From: GCA-003244245 sp963712995
GTDB lineage: Bacteria > Actinomycetota > Actinomycetes > Mycobacteriales > Pseudonocardiaceae
NCBI GenBank assembly: GCA_963712995.1
Contig: CAVQKH010000008.1
Location: 78,374-142,373 of the forward strand
Direction: 5' to 3'
Length of the DNA stretch: 64,000 bases
Shown here: positions 29,386-38,553 of the stretch, piece by piece
How positions within the stretch are numbered: the first letter of the stretch is position 1
How the letters are laid out: the number at the start of each line of letters is the position of its first letter
Notes under the pieces: generated by a model
The model's input: the letters and a program-made list of their open reading frames with translations, nothing else
What the model was told of the DNA's origin: nothing
Database searches by the model: none
Translations under genes and position numbers: made by a program

Positions 29386-29703
29386 TCAGGCTAACTCGTA
29401 CAGGGTCTCGAACTCGACCGGTGGCCTGCCTCCGCAGGCTCCGTACAATCGACGACTGTTGTACCAATCCACCAATGCCGCGAAGTCGACTTCTTGGGTA
29501 GTATGCCACAGCCCGCGCGATTTTATCAAATCGATCTTGTACAAGCCTATCAACGATTCCGCGCGAGCGTTGTCGAGGACGTCGCGGACAGTGCCGATCC
29601 AGGCGTCGACACCGGAATCGATCAAGTACTGGGTGAACCGGAAGGACGTGTACTGACTACTGGCAGCAGCATGGTGAACGAGCTTGCATTCCTCGTCGCG
29701 CAT
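29386..29703 (-). pseudogene. IS3-family transposase OrfB, C-terminal remnant
   Basis: The 105-codon frame contains SSQYTSFRFTQYLIDSGVDA, WIGTVRDVLDNARAESLIGL, then ALVDWYNSRRLYGACGGRPP. This is the last third of IS3-type integrases, including the DNA/E region (normally D35E). The first Asp and everything upstream are missing and several consensus residues are altered, so it is inactive. It borders the low-GC island. Confidence 0.75.
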
Positions 29704-29778
29704 CCCGTGTTCAGCACTTGGTGACGGATAAGTCGGTGATGGCGCAGCGCCATGGCCGTTACTCGGCGTTATGCGGCA

Positions 29779-30288
29779 GTATCACCGCTCGTTTGCCATC
29801 GCCTCCAGTACCGGGATTGCGGCAATCTTGTCGCGGTCAAGGGCGTCCCATATCACGCCGGTCGGCCGGTAGGGTGCGCCACAGTGGATGATCTCCTCGG
29901 GCGTGATGATGTAGTCGACCGAGAAGTCGTGCTCGTGATGAGGCAACGGCTCGTCGAGCACTTGGGTGCCACCGTGGCCGCCGTGCGGTGCGTCGCCAGC
30001 GCCTCGAGCTCGTCCGCACACTCGATCGGATCAAGCCGGAAGAACGGCAACAGGGTCGGCCAGCTTGGGCACGACCATGTAGATCAGCTTGCCCTCGCGC
30101 AGCGCCCGCACCCGCACCGGCAGTTGCGCCTGGTCAGGATTGGCCTTGAGGACGTGTGCCCGCTGCCACGCGGGCAGGGCCGATAGCTGCTCGGCGGTGG
30201 CAGCGGCTCCGACGAAGTCCGGGATGCGGCCCGTGGGGATCGCTGCTAGCGCCGTCACACTGCAGGCGGTCCACCCGCTCATACCGCG
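29779..30288 (-). pseudogene. 5-formyltetrahydrofolate cyclo-ligase family, decayed
   Basis: Two frames on the minus strand hold pieces of one protein. Frame 1 (about 30031-30285) has GRIPDFVGAAATAEQLSALP, then KANPDQAQLPVRVRALREGK and LIYMVVPKLADP. Frame 2 (29782-29970) has EPLPHHEHDFSVDYIITPEE and GVIWDALDRDKIAAIPVLEA. In intact relatives about 70 residues including the ATP-binding Gly/Lys-rich loop lie between them, so the middle is deleted and the frame lost. It is more GC-rich than the neighbouring island genes. Confidence 0.7.
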
Positions 30289-30738
30289 GCGGCCCCTCCG
30301 AGACCAGCGCGCTTTTGACGGTGTTCTTCGAACCCCATCACCCGCGCGATCACCTTGATCGGCATCTCCTCGCCCGATGCAACCGGCGGATCTCAGCCCA
30401 GTCCTCCACGCGATACACCCCTTCGTCCTCCCTGACCCGGTGCGAGCCAGGATCGCGGCGCAGGGGGCAAAATCAGATGCCGCGCGGGGGTCAGTTTTCA
30501 CGTGCCGTCGATAGCGGGATAGGGGGCGCGACAATGATCACGACTCGACCACCGGGCCACGTCACCCATGCCATCTCGACCAAGGCTTGTCGCAGCCAGC
30601 GCGCCGAATCCTCAACGGGAAATGCCCCAAAGGGCAGGTGTGACACCATGGCGGCGAAAGTGTCTCGTCGTGGTGCAGCTCCAGCACATCGGCACTACCT
30701 CTGAGTGACACCACCATCGGCTTTCACCGTGTAGCCGA

Positions 30739-31356
30739 TTACGATGGGCGAGGCGTTTCGTTCTTCCGGGCGGCATACGACTGCGCCTGGAGTCGACTCA
30801 TCGCCTTCGACCGTCCTGTCACCAACGAAAACCATACCCTACAAAGGGCTGCCTGGAGAACCACATCCATCGACCAAAGCGCCCAGGACCATGCTGGTTT
30901 AAGCGAGGGAAACACGACGATTGTCGCAAAAATAGGTCCACCCAAGAAAAGGAAGAACAATGGGGCAGCAAACGCTAGCACCGACACCCAGCTCACCCAA
31001 ACTGCTTTCAATGAAAATTGCTCCCACGACAAAGAATAGTTATCACCCGCGAGCGAAAAGACGGTAGGGCGGAGAACGCAATCGAGATAGGCGGCAATCC
31101 TCTCGATCGCACCGCTATGATCAAAATATGGGAGACCCATACTCGCTGAAATGAGCGGAATCAGCAGTAGAAGCTGTACACCCCCTCGTCCCGTCAGAAC
31201 CAAACCTGTGACTAAACCCAGAGCCGTGACATTCAAGTTTATCAAAGTATCCTGCGCGTTCGAACGATTGTAGATCTCAGTGCGCATAGCGCTATATTCC
31301 TGTAGATGGAACTTGAGCAGGTCGTCATGTAAGGAGTTAGCCGGGTCGGCGGACAA
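30739..31356 (-). CDS. Small membrane protein of unknown function
   Basis: 205 residues. An amphipathic N-terminus (LHDDLLKFHLQEYSAMRTEI, YNRSNAQDTLINLN) leads into hydrophobic segments near residues 45-75 and 115-165. A basic tail (RSKAMSRLQAQSYAARKNE) closes it. Proteins with an EYxAxRxEI helix in front of two to four membrane helices are common in actinobacterial accessory DNA and are sometimes near defence genes, but no function is assigned. Low GC; alone on its strand after the decayed cyclo-ligase. Confidence 0.6.
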   Translation of the reverse strand: MSADPANSLHDDLLKFHLQEYSAMRTEIYNRSNAQDTLINLNVTALGLVTGLVLTGRGGVQLLLLIPLISASMGLPYFDHSGAIERIAAYLDCVLRPTVFSLAGDNYSLSWEQFSLKAVWVSWVSVLAFAAPLFFLFLGGPIFATIVVFPSLKPAWSWALWSMDVVLQAALCRVWFSLVTGRSKAMSRLQAQSYAARKNETPRPS

Positions 31357-31520
31357 CTCGACCTCCCTGTCGATTCATACTGCACTTAACTGGACAGTGA
31401 GACTCTAACCAGTGGAGCATGCAGCACACTCAGGCCCCCGATCCTCGATCCGCCGGCTCGGTTTGAGTGATCATTTTTGAGTGGATCTTCTTTTTTCGGC
31501 TCTTCACTGTTTCCAGTGGG

Positions 31521-31700
31521 TTACTCAGCGTGAGAGCTGACAGACGGGTGTTGGGTTGGCGAGGTCGGGTAGGTGGAGTTTGACTGCGGAGAGGGCGAGA
31601 TAGACGAAATGATCATCTTGATTTTGGTGCGGTAGCCTCGGGCGCGGATTCTAGCGGCCTGGGCCAGGGAATTGACGCCTTCGAGCAGGCTCGCCACCCG
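31521..31700 (-). pseudogene. ISL3-family transposase, C-terminal remnant
   Basis: The stretch ASLLEGVNSLAQAARIRARG followed by YRTKIKMIIS matches the C-terminal TEGVNSLxxxAKxRARGYR signature of ISL3-type transposases. Nothing of the DDE core remains. On the other strand 31685-31804 encodes an unrelated C-terminal scrap (REEQLANIRQIYPPEREALG) of unknown origin. This marks the right edge of the low-GC region. Confidence 0.6.
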
Positions 31701-32005
31701 CGAGGAGCAACTCGCCAACATCCGCCAGATCTATCCACCCGAACGTGAAGCTCTCGGGGTCATCGCCATCGGCATCGAACTCCTCGGCCCACCCCGAACG
31801 ACATGACCGATGCCACACACACCAGCACACCGACCCGACAGCGCGCGGGTAGCCGGCGATGGCTGGAGTTCGGGTCGGTAGGCTCACCTGGTCGTCACAG
31901 GGGTGGCGATCCGCTCACTCTGGCTCGCTTGGCGAGATGTTCGCGAACGCCGCCCTCGTGGCCGAGGTGCCGTCTGATTCAAGTCTGATCCAAGAGGGTG
32001 TGTTG

Positions 32006-33445
32006 ATGTCAACGGAGGAGTCCGGGGGAACCGGACCGCGGTCGGGCTATCGCACCGACGCAGTCGCCGCCGCAGTCGCGGTCGCGCCGGAGGGGACGGC
32101 GGTGCGGCTGGCCGGCCGGGTCGTGCTCTGGCGCCGGATGGGTGGCCTGATCTTCGGGCACATCCAGGATCGCAGCGGGCGCGCGCAGATCTCGCTGGCC
32201 GGTGAGGAACTGGGCGCCGAGGTCGTCAAGGAGTGGTCCCGGGCCGTCAAGATCGGCGACTTCATCGGGGTCGCAGGCAGCATCTACACCACCCGCCGCG
32301 GCGAGCGGACCGTGGCCGTCTCCGAGCTCGTGGTGCTCAACCGGACGGTCCGCGCGCTGCCCGACAAGTGGCAGGGCCTGTCCAACGTCGAGGCCCGCTA
32401 CCGCCGCCGCTACCTGGACCTGCTGGTCAACTCCGAGTCGCGGGACCGGTTCCGCGCCCGGACGAAGATCATCCAGAGTATCCGTCGAGTCCTGGATGAC
32501 AACGACTTCCTCGAAGTCGAGACACCGATCCTGCAGGAGGCCGCCTCCGGAGCCGCCGCGCGGCCGTTCGTGACCCACCACAACGCGCTGGGCGAGGACT
32601 TCTACCTGCGCATCTCACCGGAGACCCAGCTCAAGCGGGTCGTCGCGGGCTCGCTGGACCGGGTGTACGAGCTGGGCCGCAACTTCCGTAACGAAGGCAT
32701 GGACTCCTCGCACCTCCAGGAGTTCACGATGCTGGAGTGGTACGCCGCCTACTGGGACTACCGCGACAACATGACCTTCGTCCGCGAGCTGATCCTCGCG
32801 GTGCTCGACGAGGTCCTGGGCACCCGGACCGTCACCTACGAAGGCGTGAAACTCGACTTCGGTGCCGACTGGCCGGAGCTGGACTACCGCGCCGAGGTCG
32901 CCCGGCGAACCGGTATCGACCTCACCGTCGTCCGCGACCTGCCGGCGTTGCGGGAACGGGTCGCCGGGCTCGGTCTGGGCGTCGAGGATGCGACATCGTA
33001 TGCGGGGCTGGTCGACCTGCTCTACAAGAAAACGGTCCGGCCCAGCCTGGTGCAGCCGTGCTTTCTGGTGCACCACCCGGCAGAGCTGGGACCGCTGGCC
33101 CGGCGCAGCGATGAGGACCCGACCAGGCTCGACATGTTCCAGGTCGTCGTCAACGGCTGGGAGATCGTCAAGGCCTACTCGGAGCTGGTCGACCCCCTCG
33201 AGCAGCGGCAACGGCTGGAGGAGCAGGCCGAGCTGCGCGAGGCAGGCGACGACGAGACGATGATGATGGAAGAGGACTTCATCGAGGCGATGGAGTACGG
33301 GATGCCGCCGATGTCCGGTCTGGGTCTCGGAATCGACCGGTTCGTCGCGCTGCTCACCGATGCACCGACCCTGCGGGAGGTCGTCCTGTTCCCGACCATG
33401 CGCGGTATCCGGAGAGGCCAGGCAGGCCCGGATGCCGACGCCTGA
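32006..33445 (+). CDS. lysS: Lysyl-tRNA synthetase, class II (divergent copy)
   Basis: 479 residues from ATG at 32006, preceded by AGAGGG; upstream codons in frame are remnant DNA. An OB-fold anticodon domain (about 40-145) precedes class II motif 2 (YELGRNFRNEGMDSSHLQEF) and motif 3 (SGLGLGIDRFVALLTD). Compared with housekeeping LysS, motif 2 reads SSHLQEFTMLEWYAAYWDY rather than the usual TxHNPEFTxLExYxAYxDY, and NGWEIVKAYSEL replaces the NG.EIaNAfSEL form. It overlaps the following MurG-like gene. It may be a second, specialised LysRS rather than the only one in the genome. Confidence 0.85.
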   Translation: MSTEESGGTGPRSGYRTDAVAAAVAVAPEGTAVRLAGRVVLWRRMGGLIFGHIQDRSGRAQISLAGEELGAEVVKEWSRAVKIGDFIGVAGSIYTTRRGERTVAVSELVVLNRTVRALPDKWQGLSNVEARYRRRYLDLLVNSESRDRFRARTKIIQSIRRVLDDNDFLEVETPILQEAASGAAARPFVTHHNALGEDFYLRISPETQLKRVVAGSLDRVYELGRNFRNEGMDSSHLQEFTMLEWYAAYWDYRDNMTFVRELILAVLDEVLGTRTVTYEGVKLDFGADWPELDYRAEVARRTGIDLTVVRDLPALRERVAGLGLGVEDATSYAGLVDLLYKKTVRPSLVQPCFLVHHPAELGPLARRSDEDPTRLDMFQVVVNGWEIVKAYSELVDPLEQRQRLEEQAELREAGDDETMMMEEDFIEAMEYGMPPMSGLGLGIDRFVALLTDAPTLREVVLFPTMRGIRRGQAGPDADA

Positions 33446-34682
33446 GGCGGTCATGACACTGGAGGCGGCCCTGCACCGGCTGGCCGCTCGGGACCGTCCG
33501 GTGCGCCTGATCGCCACCGGTGGCGGTACCGGCGGTCACACCTATCCGGCGATCACCACGATCCGCGCTACCCGGGAGCTGCTGGCCGGCGCGGGGGTCG
33601 GGCTCGACGTGCTGTATGTGGGCTCGGCCGGTGGGCTGGAGGCGCGCGTCGCCGAGCAGGAGCAGTTGGCGTTCCAGGCGGTGTCCACCGGCAAGCTGCG
33701 CCGCGCCACCAACCCGATGCGGATGATCTCCCGGGAGAACCTGCGTGACGTCGGGCGGCTCACCCGGGGGATCGTGCAGGCGCGACGGGTGGTGCGCGCG
33801 TTCCGGCCCGACGTGGTGCTCTCCACCGGCGGGTATGTCGCGGTCCCGGTCGGGCTGGCCGCCCGCTCGGCGGGTGCTGCGTTGCTAGTCCACGAGCAGA
33901 CCACCCGGGTCGGTCTGGCGAACCGTTTGCTGCTGCGCCGCGCCACCACCATCGCGCTGTCCTCACCGGCGTCTGTGGAGCTTCTGCCAGCGGCGATGCG
34001 AGCGCGCGCGGTCGTCACCGGCAACCCGATCCGGGCCGAGCTGCTGGGCGGCGACGCGGCCCGCGCCGTCAGGGCGCTGAGCTGGGACGGCTGGGAGGCC
34101 GCACGGCCCACCGTCTACGTGACCGGTGGCGCCCAGGGCGCCGTGCAGGTCAACCGCCTCGTCACGGCGGTGCTCGAGACACTGCTGGCGCGGGCGAACG
34201 TGGTGCACCAGTGCGGCGCAGGCTCGCTGGCCGAGACGACGCACCTGGCCCAGCAGTTGCCCGCCGAACTGGCCGCCCGCTACCGGGTGGTCGGGTTCGT
34301 CGGCCCGGAGCTCCCCGATGTGCTGGCGCTGGCCGATGTGGTGGTGTCGCGCTCCGGTGCGGGCACGCTCGCCGAGCTGACCGCACTGGGCAAGCCCTCG
34401 GTGCTCATCCCGCTGGTCCCCACCGGCGGCGACGAGCAGGAACACAACGCGCGCTACCTCCAGAAGGCCGGCGCGGCCCGCGCCCTGCTCGGCCGGCACC
34501 CCACCCCGGCCGATCTCGCCGGCGCGCTCGACGACCTGATCGGCGACCCTCAGCTGCGCGCGACGATGGCCATCCGGGCCGCACAGCTGGGCCGCCCCGA
34601 TGCGGCACACGAGCTGGCCACCTGCCTACTCACTCTCGCGCAGCAGCCACAGATCACACGGGAGGAAACTCGTTCGGGTTGA
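33432..34682 (+). CDS. MurG-like UDP-GlcNAc glycosyltransferase (GT28)
   Basis: 416 residues from ATG at 33432; ATG at 33453 with GAGGCGG in front is an alternative. The N-domain has LIATGGGTGGHTYPAITT and VLSTGGYVAVPVGLAAR with LVHEQ; the C-domain has VYVTGGAQGAVQVNRLV, VVSRSGAGTLAELTALGKPS and LIPLVPTGGDEQEHNARYL. These are the glycine loops and UDP-GlcNAc site of MurG. MurG normally sits in the division/cell-wall cluster, so this copy beside lysS is likely a paralogue acting on another lipid-linked or aminoacylated acceptor. It is translationally coupled to lysS. Confidence 0.82.
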   Translation: MPTPEAVMTLEAALHRLAARDRPVRLIATGGGTGGHTYPAITTIRATRELLAGAGVGLDVLYVGSAGGLEARVAEQEQLAFQAVSTGKLRRATNPMRMISRENLRDVGRLTRGIVQARRVVRAFRPDVVLSTGGYVAVPVGLAARSAGAALLVHEQTTRVGLANRLLLRRATTIALSSPASVELLPAAMRARAVVTGNPIRAELLGGDAARAVRALSWDGWEAARPTVYVTGGAQGAVQVNRLVTAVLETLLARANVVHQCGAGSLAETTHLAQQLPAELAARYRVVGFVGPELPDVLALADVVVSRSGAGTLAELTALGKPSVLIPLVPTGGDEQEHNARYLQKAGAARALLGRHPTPADLAGALDDLIGDPQLRATMAIRAAQLGRPDAAHELATCLLTLAQQPQITREETRSG

Positions 34683-35184
34683 CGACGCTGGTCCGCGCGT
34701 TGCCGCCGGGAACCGGAAAGATCGTGATATCCCACGCGGTGGCCGCAGCCTGGGTGGTCGTGAAATCGAAGGTCTCGTCGAAACGCTGGAGAGAACGCTC
34801 GCGGGTGAAGTTACGGGCTTGGGAGTCCCAGTCCACTCCGGTGGTGAAGAAAACCTCGTAGATACCGTCCCGGATCCCTTTCATCGTGAATTTCGAGCCC
34901 TGCTGCACGTAGACGGAGTACACGGCGTTCTTGTTCCTCGCAAGCGTGATCACCCCGTCGTGGTTGCCACCGTTGTCGATGACCAGCTCACCCGATCCGG
35001 TGCGGTTCCCCGCCCGGATGAACTGCCCGTTGGGTAGCCGCCGGTTCTGGTCCTCCACCGGGGGTTGTGCCAGCGTCGTCGCGGCCACGGCCTGCGGCGT
35101 CGGTGCCGCCGATGCCGCATCCGCCGGCACCGACACGCCGATGACCAGGATGAGTGAACCGATAGCGGTCCCGAGAACGCGCAT
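34654..35184 (-). CDS. Secreted protein of unknown function
   Basis: 176 residues from GTG/ATG region at 35184 (MRVLGTAIGSLILVIGVSVP), a typical Sec signal peptide ending near ADAASA. The mature part has RLPNGQFIRAGNRTGSGELV, VITLARNKNAVYSVYVQQGS and YEVFFTTGVDWDSQARNFTR, a beta-rich domain found in secreted actinobacterial proteins without known role. Its 3' end overlaps the convergent MurG-like gene by 29 bp. The C-terminus ends NARTSVVNPNEFPPV. Confidence 0.7.
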   Translation of the reverse strand: MRVLGTAIGSLILVIGVSVPADAASAAPTPQAVAATTLAQPPVEDQNRRLPNGQFIRAGNRTGSGELVIDNGGNHDGVITLARNKNAVYSVYVQQGSKFTMKGIRDGIYEVFFTTGVDWDSQARNFTRERSLQRFDETFDFTTTQAAATAWDITIFPVPGGNARTSVVNPNEFPPV

Positions 35185-35322
35185 CCTCACACGGTCAAGG
35201 ATGGCGAGCCGACCCGCCAGCCACAACCACATTCCAGGCGAGGTCGACTCACCGTGTACTCGCTCGCATACACCCAGTGGCAACTCATCCGCCGCAGCAT
35301 GACACTATTACGGTGCTTTTTG

Positions 35323-35337
35323 ATACTATTGTGGTAT
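35323..35337 (+). promoter_or_regulatory. Candidate autoregulatory operator of the RHH/RelE pair
   Basis: ATAC, seven bases, GTAT forms a small palindrome touching the first ATG of the antitoxin gene. A related ACTATTACGG lies 17 bp upstream. RHH antitoxins usually repress their own promoter through such sites. Binding not shown. Confidence 0.4.
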
Positions 35338-35593
35338 GGCCATGACCTTGCGACTCTCGCCCGAACTCGACGCTGAACTCCGGGCCATCGCCGAGGAAGA
35401 CCACCGCAGCGTGCACCAGACCGTGGTGTGCGCCATCGAGACCTATCTGGCGCTGCGCGAAACCACCGAGGTCAAGGCAGACCCCGCCACCCTGCGCGCA
35501 CTCGCCGAGGCACGGGAGGGCGTTCGCGAGGGCGACGTCGTCTATGGCACCGAGGCCGTACGGGCCCTACTCGCCGGGCGTCGCGTCTCGTGA
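35336..35593 (+). CDS. Ribbon-helix-helix antitoxin
   Basis: 85 residues; a second ATG at 35342 is possible. MTLRLSPELDAELRAIAEED and HRSVHQTVVCAIETYL form the strand-helix-helix of CopG/Arc-type repressors. The Lys/Asp-rich C-terminus would wrap the toxin. The stop overlaps the toxin GTG by 4 bp, a standard antitoxin-first type II operon. Confidence 0.82.
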   Translation: MAMTLRLSPELDAELRAIAEEDHRSVHQTVVCAIETYLALRETTEVKADPATLRALAEAREGVREGDVVYGTEAVRALLAGRRVS

Positions 35594-35871
35594 CCGACCC
35601 GTACGAGTTGGGGACCGCACCTCCAGCCCGCCGGGCCCTGACCGAACGGCTGCCCCCCGACGTCGCCACTGCGGCCGTCGAGTTCATCACCGGCCCGTTA
35701 CTCGACAACCCCCACCGGGTCGGCAAGCCTCTCGGCGAAGAACTCACCGGCATTCATAGCGCCCGGCTCGCCAGGAACTGGCGGGTGTTCTACGAGATCG
35801 ACCACACCAAACACGTGGTGATCGTGCTCGATATCCGGCACCGCTCAGCCGCCTACCGGCCCCGACCGTGA
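35590..35871 (+). CDS. RelE/ParE-superfamily toxin
   Basis: 93 residues from GTG at 35590. ALTERLPPDVATAAVEFITG, LLDNPHRVGKPLGEELTGIH, SARLARNWRVFYEID and HVVIVLDIRHRSAAYRP show the RelE/ParE fold with the conserved Gly-x-Pro-Leu, RVxYEID and IxxRxxxY elements. Probably an mRNA interferase. Paired with the RHH antitoxin. Confidence 0.85.
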   Translation: MTDPYELGTAPPARRALTERLPPDVATAAVEFITGPLLDNPHRVGKPLGEELTGIHSARLARNWRVFYEIDHTKHVVIVLDIRHRSAAYRPRP

Positions 35872-35986
35872 CGTCCTGGCGGACGCTGCTCACCGCTCGA
35901 CGCTCTGCGGAGAACTTTGTTACGCGGTGGCCTCGCATCGCCGGAACATGACGTGATCTTGTCGGGGATCCAGGTTAGGGTGACGC

Positions 35987-36190
35987 ATGGCTTCGATGCA
36001 GACGTTGGAACGCCGTATCGCCGCGCTGGAGGCTCGCCTGGCTGATGTCGAGGGGGGCTATGGCGACACGCTGTACAAACTGCATCGCGCGAGCGTCAAG
36101 GCCGACCTCCGAACGACGAGGATCCTGGAGCGCTTAGAGATCGAGGACGTGTCCGATGAGGATGTCGATCAGGCGCTCGACGAGCACTGA
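35987..36190 (+). CDS. Small coiled-coil protein
   Basis: 67 residues. Residues 5-25 (LERRIAALEARLADVEGGYG) form a heptad coiled coil. The C-terminus is acidic (EIEDVSDEDVDQALDEH). Codon use is typical of the genome and the stop lies 12 bp before the convergent serS stop. No family recognised; it could be a small adaptor or antitoxin. Confidence 0.55.
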   Translation: MASMQTLERRIAALEARLADVEGGYGDTLYKLHRASVKADLRTTRILERLEIEDVSDEDVDQALDEH

Positions 36191-36202
36191 CGCACGACGT
36201 GA

Positions 36203-37465
36203 TCAGCTCGGCGTGATCGACTCCAGGCCACCGAGGGCGGGGCGCAGGGCCGCGGGGACACGCACCGAGCCGTCGGGCTGCTGGTGGTTCTCCAGGATGG
36301 CGACGATCCAGCGCGTCGTGGCCAGCGTGCCGTTGAGGGTGGCCGCCACCTGTGGGCGCCCGTCGACATCCCGGTACCGGGTGCCCAACCTGCGGGCCTG
36401 GAAGGTGGTGCAGTTCGAGGTGGAGGTGAGCTCACGGTAGACCCGCTGAGACGGTATCCAGCCCTCGCAGTCGAACTTGCGGGCCGCTGAGCTGCCCAGA
36501 TCCCCGGCGGCCACGTCGATCACCCGGTAGGGCACCTCGACCGCGGCGAGCATCTGCTCCTCCCAGGCCAGCAGGCGTTGATGCTCGGTCTCGGCGCACT
36601 GCGGCTGGCAGTAGACGAACATCTCGACCTTGTCGAACTGGTGCACCCGGAAGATGCCGCGGGTGTCCTTGCCGTAGGAGCCGGCCTCGCGCCGGAAGCA
36701 GGACGACCAGCCTGCGTAGCGCAACGGACCGTGGGACAGGTCGATGATCTCCTCGGAGTGGTAGCCGGCCAGCGGCACCTCGGAGGTTCCCACCAGGTAC
36801 AGGTCGTCGTCACGCAGCCGGTACACCTCCGCGTCGTGCGCGCCGAGGAACCCGGTGCCCTCCATGATCTCCGGTCGGACCAGCACCGGCGGGATCATCA
36901 GGGTGAACCCGGACGCGATCGCCTGTGCCACGGCCAGTTGCAGCAGCCCGAGCTGGAGCTGCGCACCCAACCCGGTGAGGAAGTGGAACCGGGCCCCGGA
37001 GACCTTCGCGCCGCGCTCGGTGTCGAACAGGCCCAGCGCGGTGCCCAGCTCGACGTGATCACGCGGCCCGAATTCCAGCTCGGGTGGCGAACCGACGTGC
37101 TTGAGCACGACGAAGTCGTCCTCGCCACCGGGGGGCACCCCATCGATGACCAGGTTGGACACCGCGCGGTGTGCGGCGTCCATCGCCTGCTCCGCGCCGG
37201 CCTGCTCGGCTTCGGCCGACTTGACGTCCGCGGCGAGCTGTTTGGCGTGGGCGAGCAGCTCGCTGCGCTCGGCACCGCGGGCCTGGCCGACCCGCTTGCC
37301 CAGGGTCTTCTGCTCGGCGCGCAGCGAGTCGGCGGCGGCGATGGCCTTGCGGCGCCGCTCATCGGCGCCGATCAGCGCATCGACCGCATCGACGTCCTCA
37401 CCGCGGGCCCGTTGCGAGGCGCGGACCCGGTCCGGGTCCTCCCGCAGCACCTTGAGATCGATCAC
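36203..37465 (-). CDS. serS: Seryl-tRNA synthetase
   Basis: 420 residues, the usual bacterial length, from GTG at 37465 (VIDLKVLREDPDRVRASQRA). The N-terminal helical hairpin that binds tRNA-Ser spans about 30-100. Class II motifs are LVRPEIMEGTGFL, CFRREAGSYGKDTRGIFRVH (motif 2) and the motif 3 region LNGTLATTRWIVAILENHQ. It charges tRNA-Ser with serine. The GH76 gene ends 11 bp upstream on the same strand, so they may share a transcript. Confidence 0.95.
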   Translation of the reverse strand: MIDLKVLREDPDRVRASQRARGEDVDAVDALIGADERRRKAIAAADSLRAEQKTLGKRVGQARGAERSELLAHAKQLAADVKSAEAEQAGAEQAMDAAHRAVSNLVIDGVPPGGEDDFVVLKHVGSPPELEFGPRDHVELGTALGLFDTERGAKVSGARFHFLTGLGAQLQLGLLQLAVAQAIASGFTLMIPPVLVRPEIMEGTGFLGAHDAEVYRLRDDDLYLVGTSEVPLAGYHSEEIIDLSHGPLRYAGWSSCFRREAGSYGKDTRGIFRVHQFDKVEMFVYCQPQCAETEHQRLLAWEEQMLAAVEVPYRVIDVAAGDLGSSAARKFDCEGWIPSQRVYRELTSTSNCTTFQARRLGTRYRDVDGRPQVAATLNGTLATTRWIVAILENHQQPDGSVRVPAALRPALGGLESITPS

Positions 37466-37476
37466 GGCGGGTAAGC

Positions 37477-38553
37477 CTAGTCCGGGTCGTTGCGGGACAG
37501 CACAGCGGCGGCCTCGAGCAGCATCCAGCCTGACAGCTGCACCGACAGGTCGCACTCGGCTCGCCCGGGGGCCGGGGGCTGCGCCGGGACCAGCCACTGC
37601 GGGCCGAACACCGGGCCCCCCTCGGCGACGCCGCGGTTGCGCCAGGCCGCCTCGGCGGAGTCCAGCACCAGCCGCGCCGCGGTCGAGCCGTCCGGCAGCA
37701 CCGCCGCGGCCAGCGTCAGGTAGCGGACCAGGATGCCGGTGAACAACCCGCCGTCGCCGCCGCCGTGCCCGCGCAGCACGCCGCCGTCGGTGAGGTGTTC
37801 GGCGACCGCGTGCACCGTCGTCTCGGCTTGCTGCCACCAGCGTGGCGCGCCGGTGGCCCGGCCCAGCTCGAGGCAGGCCCCGAGTAGGACGCCCTGGCAG
37901 TAGCTGTAGACGGCCCGCTCCAGGTGACGCACCGACCCGTCCGGGCATACCCGGGCGCCGTCGAAGACCAGGCCGGTGGTGGGGTCGATCAGGTGCTCGA
38001 GCATCCAGTCCACCAGGGACGCGGCGATGCCCAGGTTCCCGCGGCGGGCGTAGAGGATCGCGGCGGGGCCGGTGGCTGCGACGTTGACGAAATCGTCGTC
38101 GACCCGCCAGCGCATCCCCCCGCTCGGGCCCCGCCCGGAGCGCAACCGGCGCAGGATGGCCCGCTCCGCGCCCGGTGTGCGCAGCCCGGCCAGCGTCGCG
38201 CTGCGCTGCAGCGCCAGGCCCAACCAGGCGATATCGTCGTAGTAGTCGTTGACCCAGCTGGTGAGGTTGCGCACCCGCACGCCGCGGATCAGCCCGGCGA
38301 GGGCGTCTCGTCGCCACCGCGCCGGCGCGCGGTGGTAGGCGTCGAGCAGGCAGTCCAGCAGGTGCGCCTGCCACCAGTAGTGCCACTGCATCGACTGTCC
38401 CGGCCAGCTGACTCGCCCCAGCCTGACGTCCGGCAATCCCGGCAGTCGGCGCAGGTGGCGGGTGTGTACGGCGCGTTCGGCCGCTGCCGCCCGGCCGGCC
38501 CACCGGGCCCCTGCCGTCACCACGCCGCTGCCCTCACCAGGCACGGCCCTCAC
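37477..38553 (-). CDS. Glycoside hydrolase family 76-like protein
   Basis: About 358 residues; several GTG starts (38553, 38544, 38523) are possible. The (alpha/alpha) barrel features HYWWQAHLLDCLLDAYHRAP, NDYYDDIAWLGLALQR and RAVYSYCQGVLLGACLELG are present, with the paired Asp of YYDD expected to be catalytic in GH76 alpha-1,6-mannanases. No signal peptide is seen, so it may act on intracellular mannan or lipid-linked oligosaccharide. The start overlaps the 16-bp tandem repeats that also contain the stop of the TrmH-like gene. Confidence 0.75.
   Translation of the reverse strand: MRAVPGEGSGVVTAGARWAGRAAAAERAVHTRHLRRLPGLPDVRLGRVSWPGQSMQWHYWWQAHLLDCLLDAYHRAPARWRRDALAGLIRGVRVRNLTSWVNDYYDDIAWLGLALQRSATLAGLRTPGAERAILRRLRSGRGPSGGMRWRVDDDFVNVAATGPAAILYARRGNLGIAASLVDWMLEHLIDPTTGLVFDGARVCPDGSVRHLERAVYSYCQGVLLGACLELGRATGAPRWWQQAETTVHAVAEHLTDGGVLRGHGGGDGGLFTGILVRYLTLAAAVLPDGSTAARLVLDSAEAAWRNRGVAEGGPVFGPQWLVPAQPPAPGRAECDLSVQLSGWMLLEAAAVLSRNDPD

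Noticed and set aside
30156..30704. 182-codon plus-strand frame
   Set aside because: Overlaps the decayed cyclo-ligase in antisense and has no recognisable domain.
36203..38503. 766-codon frame combining serS with upstream sequence
   Set aside because: Only the part from 37465 is SerS; the rest is an Arg-rich shadow of the GH76 gene.
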